From UBA6770 sp965660875 (GTDB taxonomy: Bacteria; Bacteroidota; Bacteroidia; Flavobacteriales_G; Salibacteraceae), in the NCBI GenBank assembly GCA_965660875.1, contig CBFIBQ010000008.1:1-64000 (forward strand): 64,000 nt of DNA. The letters are read 5' to 3'. A program made the position numbers and the translations under genes. The notes under the pieces were generated by a model. That model was not told where the DNA came from and did not search any database. It saw nothing but the letters and a program-made list of their open reading frames with translations. Below, one piece after another: positions 8,910-17,237 of the stretch (its first letter is position 1; each line of letters opens with the position of its first letter).

Positions 8910-8942
8910 ATTGTAAAAAACTAGTGTCGAAGCGTATTGAAG

Positions 8943-9170
8943 CTATTTCAGTAAATTCTTCCTAAAAAGCACTACACCTCCTACAAGCAATAAAACATAT
9001 GGGATACCCATAATGTACATTATTCCACCGTTCAATCCTCTACCAATTTCCGATCCACTTTGATAACTACTTTCAGCCATAAGCTTACACATACTACATT
9101 GGGCATCCGCCAATATTGGTACACAGGTAAAAAAAGCAATTAGAATTACTAGTTGACTAACTCTATACAT
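8943..9170 (-). CDS. small secreted or membrane protein with CxxC motif
   Basis: 75 residues from the ATG at 9170, which lies inside the 3' end of the DUF420 gene (8-bp overlap). It has a signal sequence ending LADAQ (about residue 24), then directly CSMCKLMAESS, a Gly-rich GRGLNGGIMY segment, and one membrane helix (about 53-70) with a basic tail. A longer in-frame TTG start would run through the DUF420 gene and is unlikely. The CxxC just after the cleavage site and the position at the end of an oxidase gene block suggest a metal or thiol role at the membrane surface. I recall similar small proteins after DUF420 in relatives but cannot name a function. Confidence 0.7.
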   Translation of the reverse strand: MYRVSQLVILIAFFTCVPILADAQCSMCKLMAESSYQSGSEIGRGLNGGIMYIMGIPYVLLLVGGVVLFRKNLLK

Positions 9171-9681
9171 AGTAGGGGGATAAAAACAAATAAACCACAA
9201 CCCCTGTAAAGGTAACATACAACCATATTGGGTATACAAAGCGAACAAGCTTCTTGTGTTTAGCTATATTTTTTATAAAGCCATGATAGTATGCAAGTAG
9301 AATAAACGGAAGAGAAATGCCGGCTAATAGAATATGCGTTAATAGTATAACGTAATACAAGGTCTTGTACTGGCCCAAATATTCTGTATCACCAGAAAAA
9401 TAGTGATACACTACATAGCTTAGCAAAAACACCAACGAAAAAAACATCGCTAACGTATTGAGCCGTTTATGCACCTCAACTTTCCCTTTTTTGATTGCTA
9501 CAAGCGAAGCTATCAACAGCAAAAAGCAAGTACCGTTAAGCACTGCGTGGAAAAGGGGCTGTCCTTTAGCAAAGTCTGGCACAGATTCGGCACCGGGTAA
9601 TTCGTGCAGAATAATTACCAAAGCATAAACCGCAATTGTAAAAATGTAAATGCCCCAGATTATTGCTTTATTCGGTTTCAC
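9163..9681 (-). CDS. DUF420 family integral membrane protein
   Basis: 172 residues with about five transmembrane helices, matching the DUF420 family commonly encoded beside heme-copper oxidase genes and thought to help oxidase assembly or heme handling. Histidines in membrane segments are visible (IILHELPG near 26, YYHGF near 130). It starts with GTG at 9681, overlapping the end of the SCO-like gene by 14 bp, and its own end overlaps the next small gene. The tight overlaps place it in the oxidase operon. The precise biochemical role is not established. Confidence 0.85.
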   Translation of the reverse strand: MKPNKAIIWGIYIFTIAVYALVIILHELPGAESVPDFAKGQPLFHAVLNGTCFLLLIASLVAIKKGKVEVHKRLNTLAMFFSLVFLLSYVVYHYFSGDTEYLGQYKTLYYVILLTHILLAGISLPFILLAYYHGFIKNIAKHKKLVRFVYPIWLYVTFTGVVVYLFLSPYYV

Positions 9682-10324
9682 TCTTTTTTTTCTTTTTAGG
9701 TATAAACTCCTCTGCTTTTAGCACTTTAATATCATCTATCAACGCCTTTTCTTCCACGTACTGAATGGCATCTCGATATCTTCTTACGATACCTTTTTTA
9801 TCTACTAAAACAAATAAATTCTGCCATTGTTTTTGAGTAACATCCTCTGGAACATTCAGAATAAACTTTTCTTTTATCCAATTTGGATCACCAAAAAAAC
9901 CAAGCACTTGCCATGATGAGTCCTTCAAATTGTATTCGTCTTGGAATTGACAGACTTGAATGGAGTCTCCCAAAACCACTGAAATAATTTTTATGTCCTT
10001 TTTTTCTTTAAACCTATCGTTTAAAGCTATTAGCTGACTTGCTTTTCGTTTTTCTTCTAAAGGGTCGGCATTGCGGACAAAGTGATAGAGAACTATGTTG
10101 TTACGATGTTGCTGAATTGAAACTGTTCTGCCACTACACGTAAAAAAGTCAATTCCTTGAACCTTATAATAATTCGTATCGTCAGACGAGCTTAAGGTTT
10201 TGGGTCCGTAAGATGGTAGCCTAATAAAATTGTGCGAACCGGTAGAAAGCACTACATATAGCAACGAGGGGAATAAAAGAATGGTAAGCAGCATCAGCGA
10301 CTTACCATTCAAAAATTTTTTCAT
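9668..10324 (-). CDS. SCO-like thioredoxin-fold protein lacking the copper ligands
   Basis: 218 residues with an N-terminal membrane anchor (about 8-27) and a thioredoxin-like domain resembling SCO1/SenC copper chaperones of cytochrome oxidase: late block QNLFVLVDKKGIVRRYRD and position in the cta gene row. SCO proteins carry CxxxC after the first strand and a later His. Here the corresponding strand reads IVLYHFVRNADPLEEK without cysteine, and the later segment has QKQWQN where the His is expected. Two other cysteines exist (near 62 and 129) but not in a CxxxC. It is therefore either a structural partner or a redox-inactive paralogue. The C-terminus is a Lys-rich tail. Confidence 0.72.
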   Translation of the reverse strand: MKKFLNGKSLMLLTILLFPSLLYVVLSTGSHNFIRLPSYGPKTLSSSDDTNYYKVQGIDFFTCSGRTVSIQQHRNNIVLYHFVRNADPLEEKRKASQLIALNDRFKEKKDIKIISVVLGDSIQVCQFQDEYNLKDSSWQVLGFFGDPNWIKEKFILNVPEDVTQKQWQNLFVLVDKKGIVRRYRDAIQYVEEKALIDDIKVLKAEEFIPKKKKKSETE

Positions 10325-10337
10325 ATTTACTACTTAA

Positions 10338-10712
10338 CTATGAGAGTAGGTTTGGCACCAATGCATTTGCGTCAAAAAACAAAAGGAAAAGCAGATACAA
10401 AATGAATGCTGCATAAGGCACTAGAATAAAGTACTTCATCAACTTGCGCTCATCACCCAAGTGCATAAATACCATTACGATGTAACCCGCCTTTACAATG
10501 GTGAGCGTAATGAAGGCCAATTTTACCATAGCCCAAGTTGTTCCGTTAGGGTCTACCATTGCTTTACCAAGGTACACGCCCATCAATACTTCCACTAGTG
10601 TTACTGCAGACAAAAGTGCAGTTACAAACCAAATCTTCTTTCTGATTTTTACACCTTCTTCTTCACTGTGTCCAGCACCTAAAGAATACTCTATAATATC
10701 GTCTCTTTTCAT
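10338..10712 (-). CDS. cytochrome c oxidase subunit IV (prokaryotic type)
   Basis: A 124-residue membrane protein with three predicted helices (about 29-49, 61-82, 93-115) and an acidic N-terminus containing GAGHSEEEG, as in small COX4-type subunits of bacterial aa3 oxidases. It follows the two subunit III genes with 22 bp spacing. Such subunits stabilise the oxidase and have no redox centre. The MVFMHLGDERK segment between helices two and three is typical of the family. Catalytic subunits I and II are encoded about 33 kb away (43.6-46.6 kb). Confidence 0.85.
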   Translation of the reverse strand: MKRDDIIEYSLGAGHSEEEGVKIRKKIWFVTALLSAVTLVEVLMGVYLGKAMVDPNGTTWAMVKLAFITLTIVKAGYIVMVFMHLGDERKLMKYFILVPYAAFILYLLFLLFFDANALVPNLLS

Positions 10713-10734
10713 AATCTTTTAAATCTAAAGCTCG

Positions 10735-11460
10735 TTATACTAAGTAATAAAAGGTAAATACAAATACCCAAACCAAATCAACGAAATGCCAATACAATCC
10801 AACTTTCTCTACCATTTCATAATGGCCTACTTCTTCATATTTACCCTTGAGCACATTCAATAAAATAATGAAGTTTAGTATGACACCACTTAGTACGTGT
10901 GTGCCATGAAATCCGGTAACAAAGAAGAAAAATTGAGAATATTGCACAGGAGCAGCTATCGGATTATCTGCTGAAAAACCTGGGGCATAAAAGTTTTGGG
11001 TTAACGTTGCGTTATCTGCCCAAGTAGATATGTCTCCATCAGGTCCAGCAATAAACGTAGACCATTCCCATGCCTGAGAACCTAAGAATATCGCACCGCC
11101 TATTACGGTCCAAAAAAGCCATTTAGTAACACCTTTTCTGTCCATTCTATGTCCAGCCTCAACAGCCAGCACCATAGTTACCGAACTCACGATAAGAATA
11201 AACGTCATTAAGGCCACATACATTAACGGCAAATGAGCATGTGTAAATGGAAAGTGAGTAAATACAGTTTCACTAATCGGCCAAGTTTCAATGTACTTGT
11301 GTCTCATAAAACCTAGTGAGCCTAAAAGGCTACCAAACGTTAGCGCATCAGAGATGAGGAAAAACCACATCATCATTTTACCATAACTTACACTAAACGG
11401 CGATCTTCCACCTCCCCAAAGGGTTTTTTGATCAATTACTTTTGAAGCTTCTCCTGACAT
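10735..11460 (-). CDS. cytochrome c oxidase subunit III, long paralogue
   Basis: 241 residues with about six to seven transmembrane helices. Family signatures include KMMMWFFLISDALTFGS near 28-44 (subunit III glutamate/aspartate region), GSQAWEW near 122-128, FFFVTGFHGTHVLSGV near 174-189 and YWHFVDLVWVFVF near 223-235. Subunit III has no redox metal but keeps the proton-uptake side stable and binds lipids. It is followed by subunit IV and preceded by a second, shorter subunit III. The pair is normal in flavobacterial oxidase operons; the 241-residue copy carries a periplasmic insertion (about 130-160) that the short one lacks. Confidence 0.92.
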   Translation of the reverse strand: MSGEASKVIDQKTLWGGGRSPFSVSYGKMMMWFFLISDALTFGSLLGSLGFMRHKYIETWPISETVFTHFPFTHAHLPLMYVALMTFILIVSSVTMVLAVEAGHRMDRKGVTKWLFWTVIGGAIFLGSQAWEWSTFIAGPDGDISTWADNATLTQNFYAPGFSADNPIAAPVQYSQFFFFVTGFHGTHVLSGVILNFIILLNVLKGKYEEVGHYEMVEKVGLYWHFVDLVWVFVFTFYYLV

Positions 11461-11472
11461 TATTTATTATTA

Positions 11473-12060
11473 TTATCTGATATACAACAAGAAAAAGAAT
11501 AAATAGATCCACAACAGACCTAAAAAGTGCCAATACAATGAGCACAATTCTAAACCTAATTTTCCTTCAGAGTTATACTTTCCACGCCTTGACTGAGCAA
11601 ATGTATAAATCAAACTGAGAAAACCAGCAAAAAGGTGTGCCAAATGCAGACCAGTAATTACATATAAAAACGATCCTGCGGCATTGCTTTCTTTTCCAGC
11701 AAAAAACACATCTTGGGCCCTTAGCTGACTCCAACCTTCAAATTGGAAATAAGTGAATAAGATTCCCAAAATTAAGGTCAGTAGCAGCCCCAAACTTACC
11801 CCAGCGTTATTGTTTTTCTTTGCACTGCGATTGGCAAAAATTAATCCTCCACTACTCAATAAAATAAAAAGCGTGCTGTAATTAAATGCTCCGGGTAAAT
11901 CAAACACCAACCATTGTCCTTCTGCTTGCCGAACAATGTAAGCGCTGGTTAAACCAGCAAATAGCATTATAATACTCAGTATACCAACCCAAAGTACATT
12001 TTTTGCTGTCTTTTTTCTAATTAACTCTTTTTCTTCTTGCTCTATTCCTATACTCGCCAT
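11473..12060 (-). CDS. cytochrome c oxidase subunit III, short paralogue
   Basis: 195 residues with five predicted membrane helices and subunit III motifs: ITGLHLAHLFAGF near 135-147 and LYWHFLGLLWIYLFF near 174-188. It lacks the first two helices present in long mitochondrial-type subunit III, as many bacterial versions do. It lies 3 bp after the heme O synthase gene and 12 bp before the long paralogue, so all belong to one transcript. Whether both copies sit in one enzyme or serve alternative complexes cannot be read from sequence. Confidence 0.9.
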   Translation of the reverse strand: MASIGIEQEEKELIRKKTAKNVLWVGILSIIMLFAGLTSAYIVRQAEGQWLVFDLPGAFNYSTLFILLSSGGLIFANRSAKKNNNAGVSLGLLLTLILGILFTYFQFEGWSQLRAQDVFFAGKESNAAGSFLYVITGLHLAHLFAGFLSLIYTFAQSRRGKYNSEGKLGLELCSLYWHFLGLLWIYLFFFLLYIR

Positions 12061-12063
12061 AAA

Positions 12064-12981
12064 TTAAAAGCTTATTAAATACGCCAGTTGAACAACTGGT
12101 AAATAAATAAAGGTGCAAAACATCAAAGTTGTTGCACTTTTCATGTCTCTATAAAGAAACAAACGAGCAGCTAAAACGGCTGAAATAATTCCAGCAATTA
12201 ACACAATTGAAGTAGCAACCCAACCACCAATACCAAACCAAAAAGGGGCAAGTGAAATGGGTATTAAAAATAATGAGTAAATTACGATTTGCATTGCACT
12301 GGTCTTATCTCTTTTCCTTGTTGGCAAGAGCTGATAACCTGCTTTGGCATAATCATCATGGAGCTTCCAAGCAATACTCCAAAAATGAGGGAATTGCCAT
12401 ATGAATTGAGTAGCGAACAATAAGCCTGGAATCAAGCCAAATGACCCAGTTTCTGCTACATAACCTAACATGGGTGGAATGGCGCCTGGAAACGCGCCAA
12501 CAAATACTGCTATTGGGCCTACTTTTTTAAGTGGTGTGTAAATAAATACATAAATAAACAGACTCAATGCAGCTAAAACACCACTCAAAGGGTTTAAACC
12601 AAACCACAACAATGCTATACCCAATACCCCCCAAATACTTGCTACTATAGAAGCTTCAGATATACCCATTCTTCCAGCAGGAATTGGTCTATCTTGGGTT
12701 CGTTTCATTTTTTTATCTGCCTCGCGCTCAATTACCTGATTGAAAGCATTGGACGAGCCAGTTACTAAAAAACCACCCAAAACAAGGTACAAAAGCGATA
12801 GGTAATTCACCTCGTTAGCCGCCATAAAATAACCCAATACAGCGCTAAAAACAACTAGAGAGGCTAGGCGTAATTTTGCGAGAGCCAAATAATCTTTGAG
12901 CTTCGATTGGGCTTTTACTTCGTCTATTGTGACTGTGTTTTCTGAATTCAAATCCAAAATATTGAACTGCAAAAATAGCAA
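12064..12981 (-). CDS. ctaB: protoheme IX farnesyltransferase (heme O synthase)
   Basis: A UbiA-family integral membrane enzyme that attaches a farnesyl group to heme b, making heme O, the precursor of heme A for aa3 oxidase. About nine helices; the polyprenyl-diphosphate-binding loop reads NAFNQVIEREADKKMKRT near 83-100 followed by DRPIPAGRM, and a second polar loop contains WKLHDDYAKAGYQLLP. Length about 305 is normal. The start is uncertain: no ATG is available and TTG codons at 12981, 12957 or 12951 are all possible. First gene of the oxidase block; heme A synthase is not nearby. Confidence 0.93.
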   Translation of the reverse strand: MLFLQFNILDLNSENTVTIDEVKAQSKLKDYLALAKLRLASLVVFSAVLGYFMAANEVNYLSLLYLVLGGFLVTGSSNAFNQVIEREADKKMKRTQDRPIPAGRMGISEASIVASIWGVLGIALLWFGLNPLSGVLAALSLFIYVFIYTPLKKVGPIAVFVGAFPGAIPPMLGYVAETGSFGLIPGLLFATQFIWQFPHFWSIAWKLHDDYAKAGYQLLPTRKRDKTSAMQIVIYSLFLIPISLAPFWFGIGGWVATSIVLIAGIISAVLAARLFLYRDMKSATTLMFCTFIYLPVVQLAYLISF

Positions 12982-13021
12982 TGTTTCGTGCTAGTTCTAA
13001 ATCTATTCTTCTAGAATATTT

Positions 13022-14626
13022 CTAAATATCCGTATACCTATTGGTTATTGATGAACGGATACCTACACTTAAGAAAAAATCGGTTCGGTTTGTTCTGTGC
13101 ACTTCTTTACGGTAAGTTATATCAGCAAAAAACCTCAAATTAGTTTCTGGTATAATCACGTAATTGTGTGTTAAGCCTATAGCCGTAACATCGCGCCCTA
13201 CTCCTTGCCCTAAATAGTGGCCATATTCCCTGCTTCTAGAACGATAAGGCCTAAAAATATCCTCACCAAAATTGGTGGAGTCCGTGCTACTCCCTTGCTG
13301 AAAATACTGAAACTTCAACTCAACTAAATGATTGCCTTTTTGATAACTGAAAAACGTAATAGACTCTATAAAATTAGAGCCCAATGGATGCGCTAAGGGC
13401 CGGTTTAAATGACCAAAATTTTGAACCGAGCTCCCGTGTGAATAGGTAAACGGCCGGACTAAATTCATTTCTGACTGAACGCCTAACCCTTTTAATCCAA
13501 ACACATCAAACCCCTTAAAACCGAGCTGTATAGAATATTTATTTGCCCACCATCCACTTTGCCTTGCGGGGTTGGGTTGCACTAGGTCTTTCATATCTTC
13601 GGTGAGTTCTCTAAATAAAAATTCATCCAGCACAAACTGACTATAAATAGACCAACCATTGGTTGGTTTAAAGTTAAACGCCATGCCTAATAAGGAATTA
13701 TCGGAAGAGCCCAACGAATACTCCACGGGGCGCATAAAAATTACGGGATTCAGATAATTTACATCAAACCCTCTATCCAACAACGTATCCCGTCCTGGCC
13801 AAACCACTGACTCAAAAAAACCAAGATTAAACCACTTCGTTATATTCCAGCTTAAATAGTGTATGGTTGAAAATTTGTGTTCAAAGCTCCCAATATCTCT
13901 GCTTAAACTGGATCCAACATCTCTGAGGTGAGCATAAAGTACCATGTATTTCAAGTGCCAAACATCTGCTGTAACCCTTCCGTAATTATAGTTACCCGCA
14001 TTATCTGATAACATGAGGGAACGATACCCCTCTCCAATAAAATTGCGGCCTCGCCCAATCCTAAAGTTAAAAACCTGACCGGGCTTATAGTCCAAAAACC
14101 CATTAAGGTTAGTTGAGTGGTATCCTGAATTACTCTGATGCCAAAACTGCCCATTAGGTAGTGTAAAGTGCTCCTCTGCTTCTGCTCTCAAATACTCGGG
14201 CAGTTGAAAACGTGAGGCAGAAAACTCCATTCTCGCGTTTAAACTTTCTCCAATTCTCAGAATTCCGGCGGCTCCCACACCTAAATCGGAAGCTACAGAA
14301 TCTTCAGTTCCGGTAAACGCCTTTGCACCTAACTCAACTATAGGATAACATCCAGCTTTTACCTTCGTCGCTTTCGCATCTTTTTCATTGAGTTTTCCAA
14401 ATGGCTTTCCATACCTGAACTGGATTTCGTCTTTTTTTATATCGTGCAGTGTAAAAGGCCTAATTGAAGGGTGAAAACTCACATCCTGTTTACTTAAATG
14501 CCGTTGAAACTTATATTCATAATTTCTAGAAAGAAACACGTCATAGGTTTGAGCGTGGTTGTGTATCGAACAGATCAGAAGAAGAAACAATACGTAATAC
14601 CCTTCTCTATACGTCTGATGCTTCAT
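13022..14626 (-). CDS. outer-membrane barrel, Wzi/RemB-like capsule-assembly family (copy 1)
   Basis: 534 residues from the ATG at 14626, with a signal peptide (LLLICSIHNHAQ) and a beta-barrel pattern of alternating aromatic residues to the C-terminus. The GRGRNFIGEGYRSLMLSDN block near 200 is shared with the gene at 15700-17229 (GHGKNFYGNGYRSLLLSD), marking both as Wzi-type capsule-assembly barrels; in Flavobacterium the related RemB affects gliding. It overlaps the end of the GT4 gene by 20 bp. A longer frame opening with TTG at 14674 lacks a better signal peptide and is rejected. Role in surface polysaccharide is inferred from family and neighbours. Confidence 0.78.
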   Translation of the reverse strand: MKHQTYREGYYVLFLLLICSIHNHAQTYDVFLSRNYEYKFQRHLSKQDVSFHPSIRPFTLHDIKKDEIQFRYGKPFGKLNEKDAKATKVKAGCYPIVELGAKAFTGTEDSVASDLGVGAAGILRIGESLNARMEFSASRFQLPEYLRAEAEEHFTLPNGQFWHQSNSGYHSTNLNGFLDYKPGQVFNFRIGRGRNFIGEGYRSLMLSDNAGNYNYGRVTADVWHLKYMVLYAHLRDVGSSLSRDIGSFEHKFSTIHYLSWNITKWFNLGFFESVVWPGRDTLLDRGFDVNYLNPVIFMRPVEYSLGSSDNSLLGMAFNFKPTNGWSIYSQFVLDEFLFRELTEDMKDLVQPNPARQSGWWANKYSIQLGFKGFDVFGLKGLGVQSEMNLVRPFTYSHGSSVQNFGHLNRPLAHPLGSNFIESITFFSYQKGNHLVELKFQYFQQGSSTDSTNFGEDIFRPYRSRSREYGHYLGQGVGRDVTAIGLTHNYVIIPETNLRFFADITYRKEVHRTNRTDFFLSVGIRSSITNRYTDI

Positions 14627-15668
14627 TTTTATTTTTTCGATACACCAAATAAGAAGGAAGCTGCGCCAGCACAATGACGAGGAAAGTTATTAAACCAAAT
14701 TTCAGGTTAGCCTCCATAACCAAAAGTGCTGAAATACAAATGATAAACACAGTGTAGGAGTATATTATTGCCACTGATGCTCTGTGCGATAACCCAAGGT
14801 CTATTAACTTGTGATGAATATGGTTTCGGTCTGCTGAAAAAGGGCTCCTACCCCTGAATGTACGGTATATGAAGATCCTGAGGGTATCCATCATAGGGTA
14901 TACAATTACAGCCATTACAAAAATTGGTTTTGAAATAAACAACAATTCTGCCGGCAGTTTATTGGTATCGTATTCGATAAGTTTGATAGCTAATACTGAC
15001 ACTACCAACCCTATAATTAACGAACCTGAATCGCCCATAAAAATTTTTGCTGGCTCAAAATTAAACACCAAAAAGCCAAGCAACGCCCCAGCTAGAGCAA
15101 AACCAAGAATCGCATTTTCTATCGAGCCGGCTAAATAAAACCAAAACCCATAGGCTATACAAGCAATTGTAGCCACTCCCGCAGCTAAACCATCAATACC
15201 ATCAATTAGATTGAATGCGTTTACCACGACTGTATATGTAAACACAGATAACAAAATACTCGCCCAGTCGGGCAATTCATACACGCCAAACAACCCGTAC
15301 ATATCCGTTATTCGGATGTCGGCCATGATTACTAGAATAAACGCTACCGCTAGGTGACCAGCCAATTTTTTCACTGGGGCTGTGCCTACTAAATCGTCTT
15401 TAATTCCGATAAAGAACAAAATAATCATCGAAGCCGCTATGTATTTAAAGTCGGCGTTTTCTACAACGGGATACCACAAGAGGTAAGAAAAAAGTGTGCC
15501 TGCAAAAATCAGAATACCCCCAATAGTAGGAATATGTCTTTTGTGCAGCTTTCGTTCATCCCCCGGCGCATCAACTAATTTTTTTAAGTAGGCAACTCGA
15601 ATAAGTGCAGGTGTAGCGATCAAAACAACTGCAAACGAAGTTACAATGGCCAGTAATATTTTTATCAA
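14607..15668 (-). CDS. WecA/MraY-type undecaprenyl-phosphate sugar-1-phosphate transferase
   Basis: 353 residues and about ten membrane helices. Family motifs: PGDERKLHKRHIPTIGG near 35-51, NAFNLIDGIDGLAAG near 152-166, FMGDSGSLIIG near 215-225 and RNHIHHKLIDLG near 283-294. These enzymes move a hexosamine-1-phosphate (usually GlcNAc) from UDP-sugar to undecaprenyl phosphate, the first step of many surface polysaccharides. It starts with TTG at 15668. It is flanked by two Wzi-like barrels and followed upstream by GDP-fucose genes, so it probably initiates a fucose-containing exopolysaccharide or capsule. Peptidoglycan MraY is less likely given the HIHH motif and context. Confidence 0.88.
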   Translation of the reverse strand: MIKILLAIVTSFAVVLIATPALIRVAYLKKLVDAPGDERKLHKRHIPTIGGILIFAGTLFSYLLWYPVVENADFKYIAASMIILFFIGIKDDLVGTAPVKKLAGHLAVAFILVIMADIRITDMYGLFGVYELPDWASILLSVFTYTVVVNAFNLIDGIDGLAAGVATIACIAYGFWFYLAGSIENAILGFALAGALLGFLVFNFEPAKIFMGDSGSLIIGLVVSVLAIKLIEYDTNKLPAELLFISKPIFVMAVIVYPMMDTLRIFIYRTFRGRSPFSADRNHIHHKLIDLGLSHRASVAIIYSYTVFIICISALLVMEANLKFGLITFLVIVLAQLPSYLVYRKNKNEASDV

Positions 15669-15699
15669 ACCAAATTGTTTTTAAAGAGCCTCAAATGTA

Positions 15700-17229
15700 T
15701 CAAAAATCGAAGTACAGATTTTGTAATTCAGTTCTAATGGCCAGATACACCCATTGCGAATTGCCAGCAGTAGCTACCGAGTTTTCAACCCTATTTTGCA
15801 CCCCAAGTAGTAACATGAAGTTATTTGATTTATTAAAAAGGTATCCTAACTCCGCGTTCAAAAGTTGAATATTCACCCGAGGGGTGGTGATTATTTTCAC
15901 ATTCCCAAACGTGTTTACCTGCTCCCTACTCCGGTTCTGCTCGTTGTATTTTAAACTGACAAAAAGGTTTCTAAAACTGTAATTCAATCTCAATACAAGC
16001 TCTTCCAAGCCGTTGGTTGAATAATTACCCAAGCCTTCGGAGTAATGGTCATAATTTAAACTGGAGTTTCTGTGGTTGTATAATCCGTCATCTAATGAAT
16101 TGTATTCCACTTGGAGAAATAAATCAGGCAGCGTAAAGGCATCAAACCATTTAGCGCCAATTTGACTTCCAAATTTTGCTTCTTGATGTTGTCCAATAAT
16201 CGATTGAGCATATAACACAAGTTTTTCAAGGGGGGTTACCCTAGCGTTAAAACCAACAATTCCCTTGTATTGCTCCGACTCTAAGCTATTGACACTGGAA
16301 TTTAGTAACGGAATGGGTACATAGTAATTTGCCGGAATTTGAACCGTTCCATTGGTGTCCCAATTTTGCCAAATTCCCGCCTCAAAAAAACCCAATTCCA
16401 CTCGTTTATGCGGTTGGTAATTTAATATGTGAAACGTTCCTGCTTTTCTTACAAACTGTGCTTCTGTAGCTCCAGTTGCTGGCAACCTTTGTAATTGCTG
16501 CAGCGCCGCAAAGGAGGGTTGGTACAGTAGCTTACCTTTAAACATCGAAAGGCCTACTTTTAGATAAGGATAATTAAAAGCAAAATCGGAAAGCAACAAA
16601 CTCCTGTAGCCATTACCATAAAAGTTTTTGCCATGGCCAGCCTGAAAATACAGCCAGCTCTTGGGTTTGTAATACATTACTGCGCTCGCTCGAGCATAGT
16701 CAAAGCCTGTTTCTTTAAAGGGTTTTACCCTGCCCTGTCCAGGAACCGTTCCGACTTCCGACACGTATTCATTGAGGTAGGTTGGGAAAAAAGATTGGTT
16801 CTCCCAGAAAGAAGTAAAAAAGCCAAATTTATTCCCAAGAGATGCTTCTATGGATAAGCCTCGCGTGTTGGTACTTAATCGATTACCCGAAGTATCGTCT
16901 ACATCTTGACCCAATTGTAGGTTAAACATAGGATTTATGCGCAACTTAAAATTGGCGGTATCTACCTCAATAAAGTCTTCTACAAATACTTTCCTTCCAA
17001 TCCAGCTTTGGTATTCCTTTCTACTCCAACGATCCTCGTCCAATGCTTTTAATGAATCGTCCGAATAAGTGTGCACCCATTGCTGTATGCTTGGATGATG
17101 GATAATATTATGTTCGTAAATCTTCCGCTCAAAATCTATGTTAGATCGCTGCTGAAGGGGCTCAAAAGTAACTTGACCCATCACAATACACGTATGAAGT
17201 ATTGTTATGGCAAAAAATAAAAATCGCAC
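15700..17229 (-). CDS. outer-membrane barrel, Wzi/RemB-like capsule-assembly family (copy 2)
   Basis: 509 residues starting with GTG at 17229 and a signal peptide (ITILHTCIVMGQ). The C-terminus ends in aromatic-alternating strands (NLYFDF), typical of barrels. The central GHGKNFYGNGYRSLLLSDF block near 200 matches the paralogue at 13022-14626. A further shared feature is a conserved N-terminal plug-like segment with HHPSIQQWV, comparable to FHPSIRPF in copy 1. It lies 8 bp after fcl and 31 bp before the GT4 transferase. The family anchors or assembles capsule at the outer membrane; in flavobacteria relatives contribute to gliding. Confidence 0.78.
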   Translation of the reverse strand: MRFLFFAITILHTCIVMGQVTFEPLQQRSNIDFERKIYEHNIIHHPSIQQWVHTYSDDSLKALDEDRWSRKEYQSWIGRKVFVEDFIEVDTANFKLRINPMFNLQLGQDVDDTSGNRLSTNTRGLSIEASLGNKFGFFTSFWENQSFFPTYLNEYVSEVGTVPGQGRVKPFKETGFDYARASAVMYYKPKSWLYFQAGHGKNFYGNGYRSLLLSDFAFNYPYLKVGLSMFKGKLLYQPSFAALQQLQRLPATGATEAQFVRKAGTFHILNYQPHKRVELGFFEAGIWQNWDTNGTVQIPANYYVPIPLLNSSVNSLESEQYKGIVGFNARVTPLEKLVLYAQSIIGQHQEAKFGSQIGAKWFDAFTLPDLFLQVEYNSLDDGLYNHRNSSLNYDHYSEGLGNYSTNGLEELVLRLNYSFRNLFVSLKYNEQNRSREQVNTFGNVKIITTPRVNIQLLNAELGYLFNKSNNFMLLLGVQNRVENSVATAGNSQWVYLAIRTELQNLYFDF

Positions 17230-17237
17230 AATGCAAA

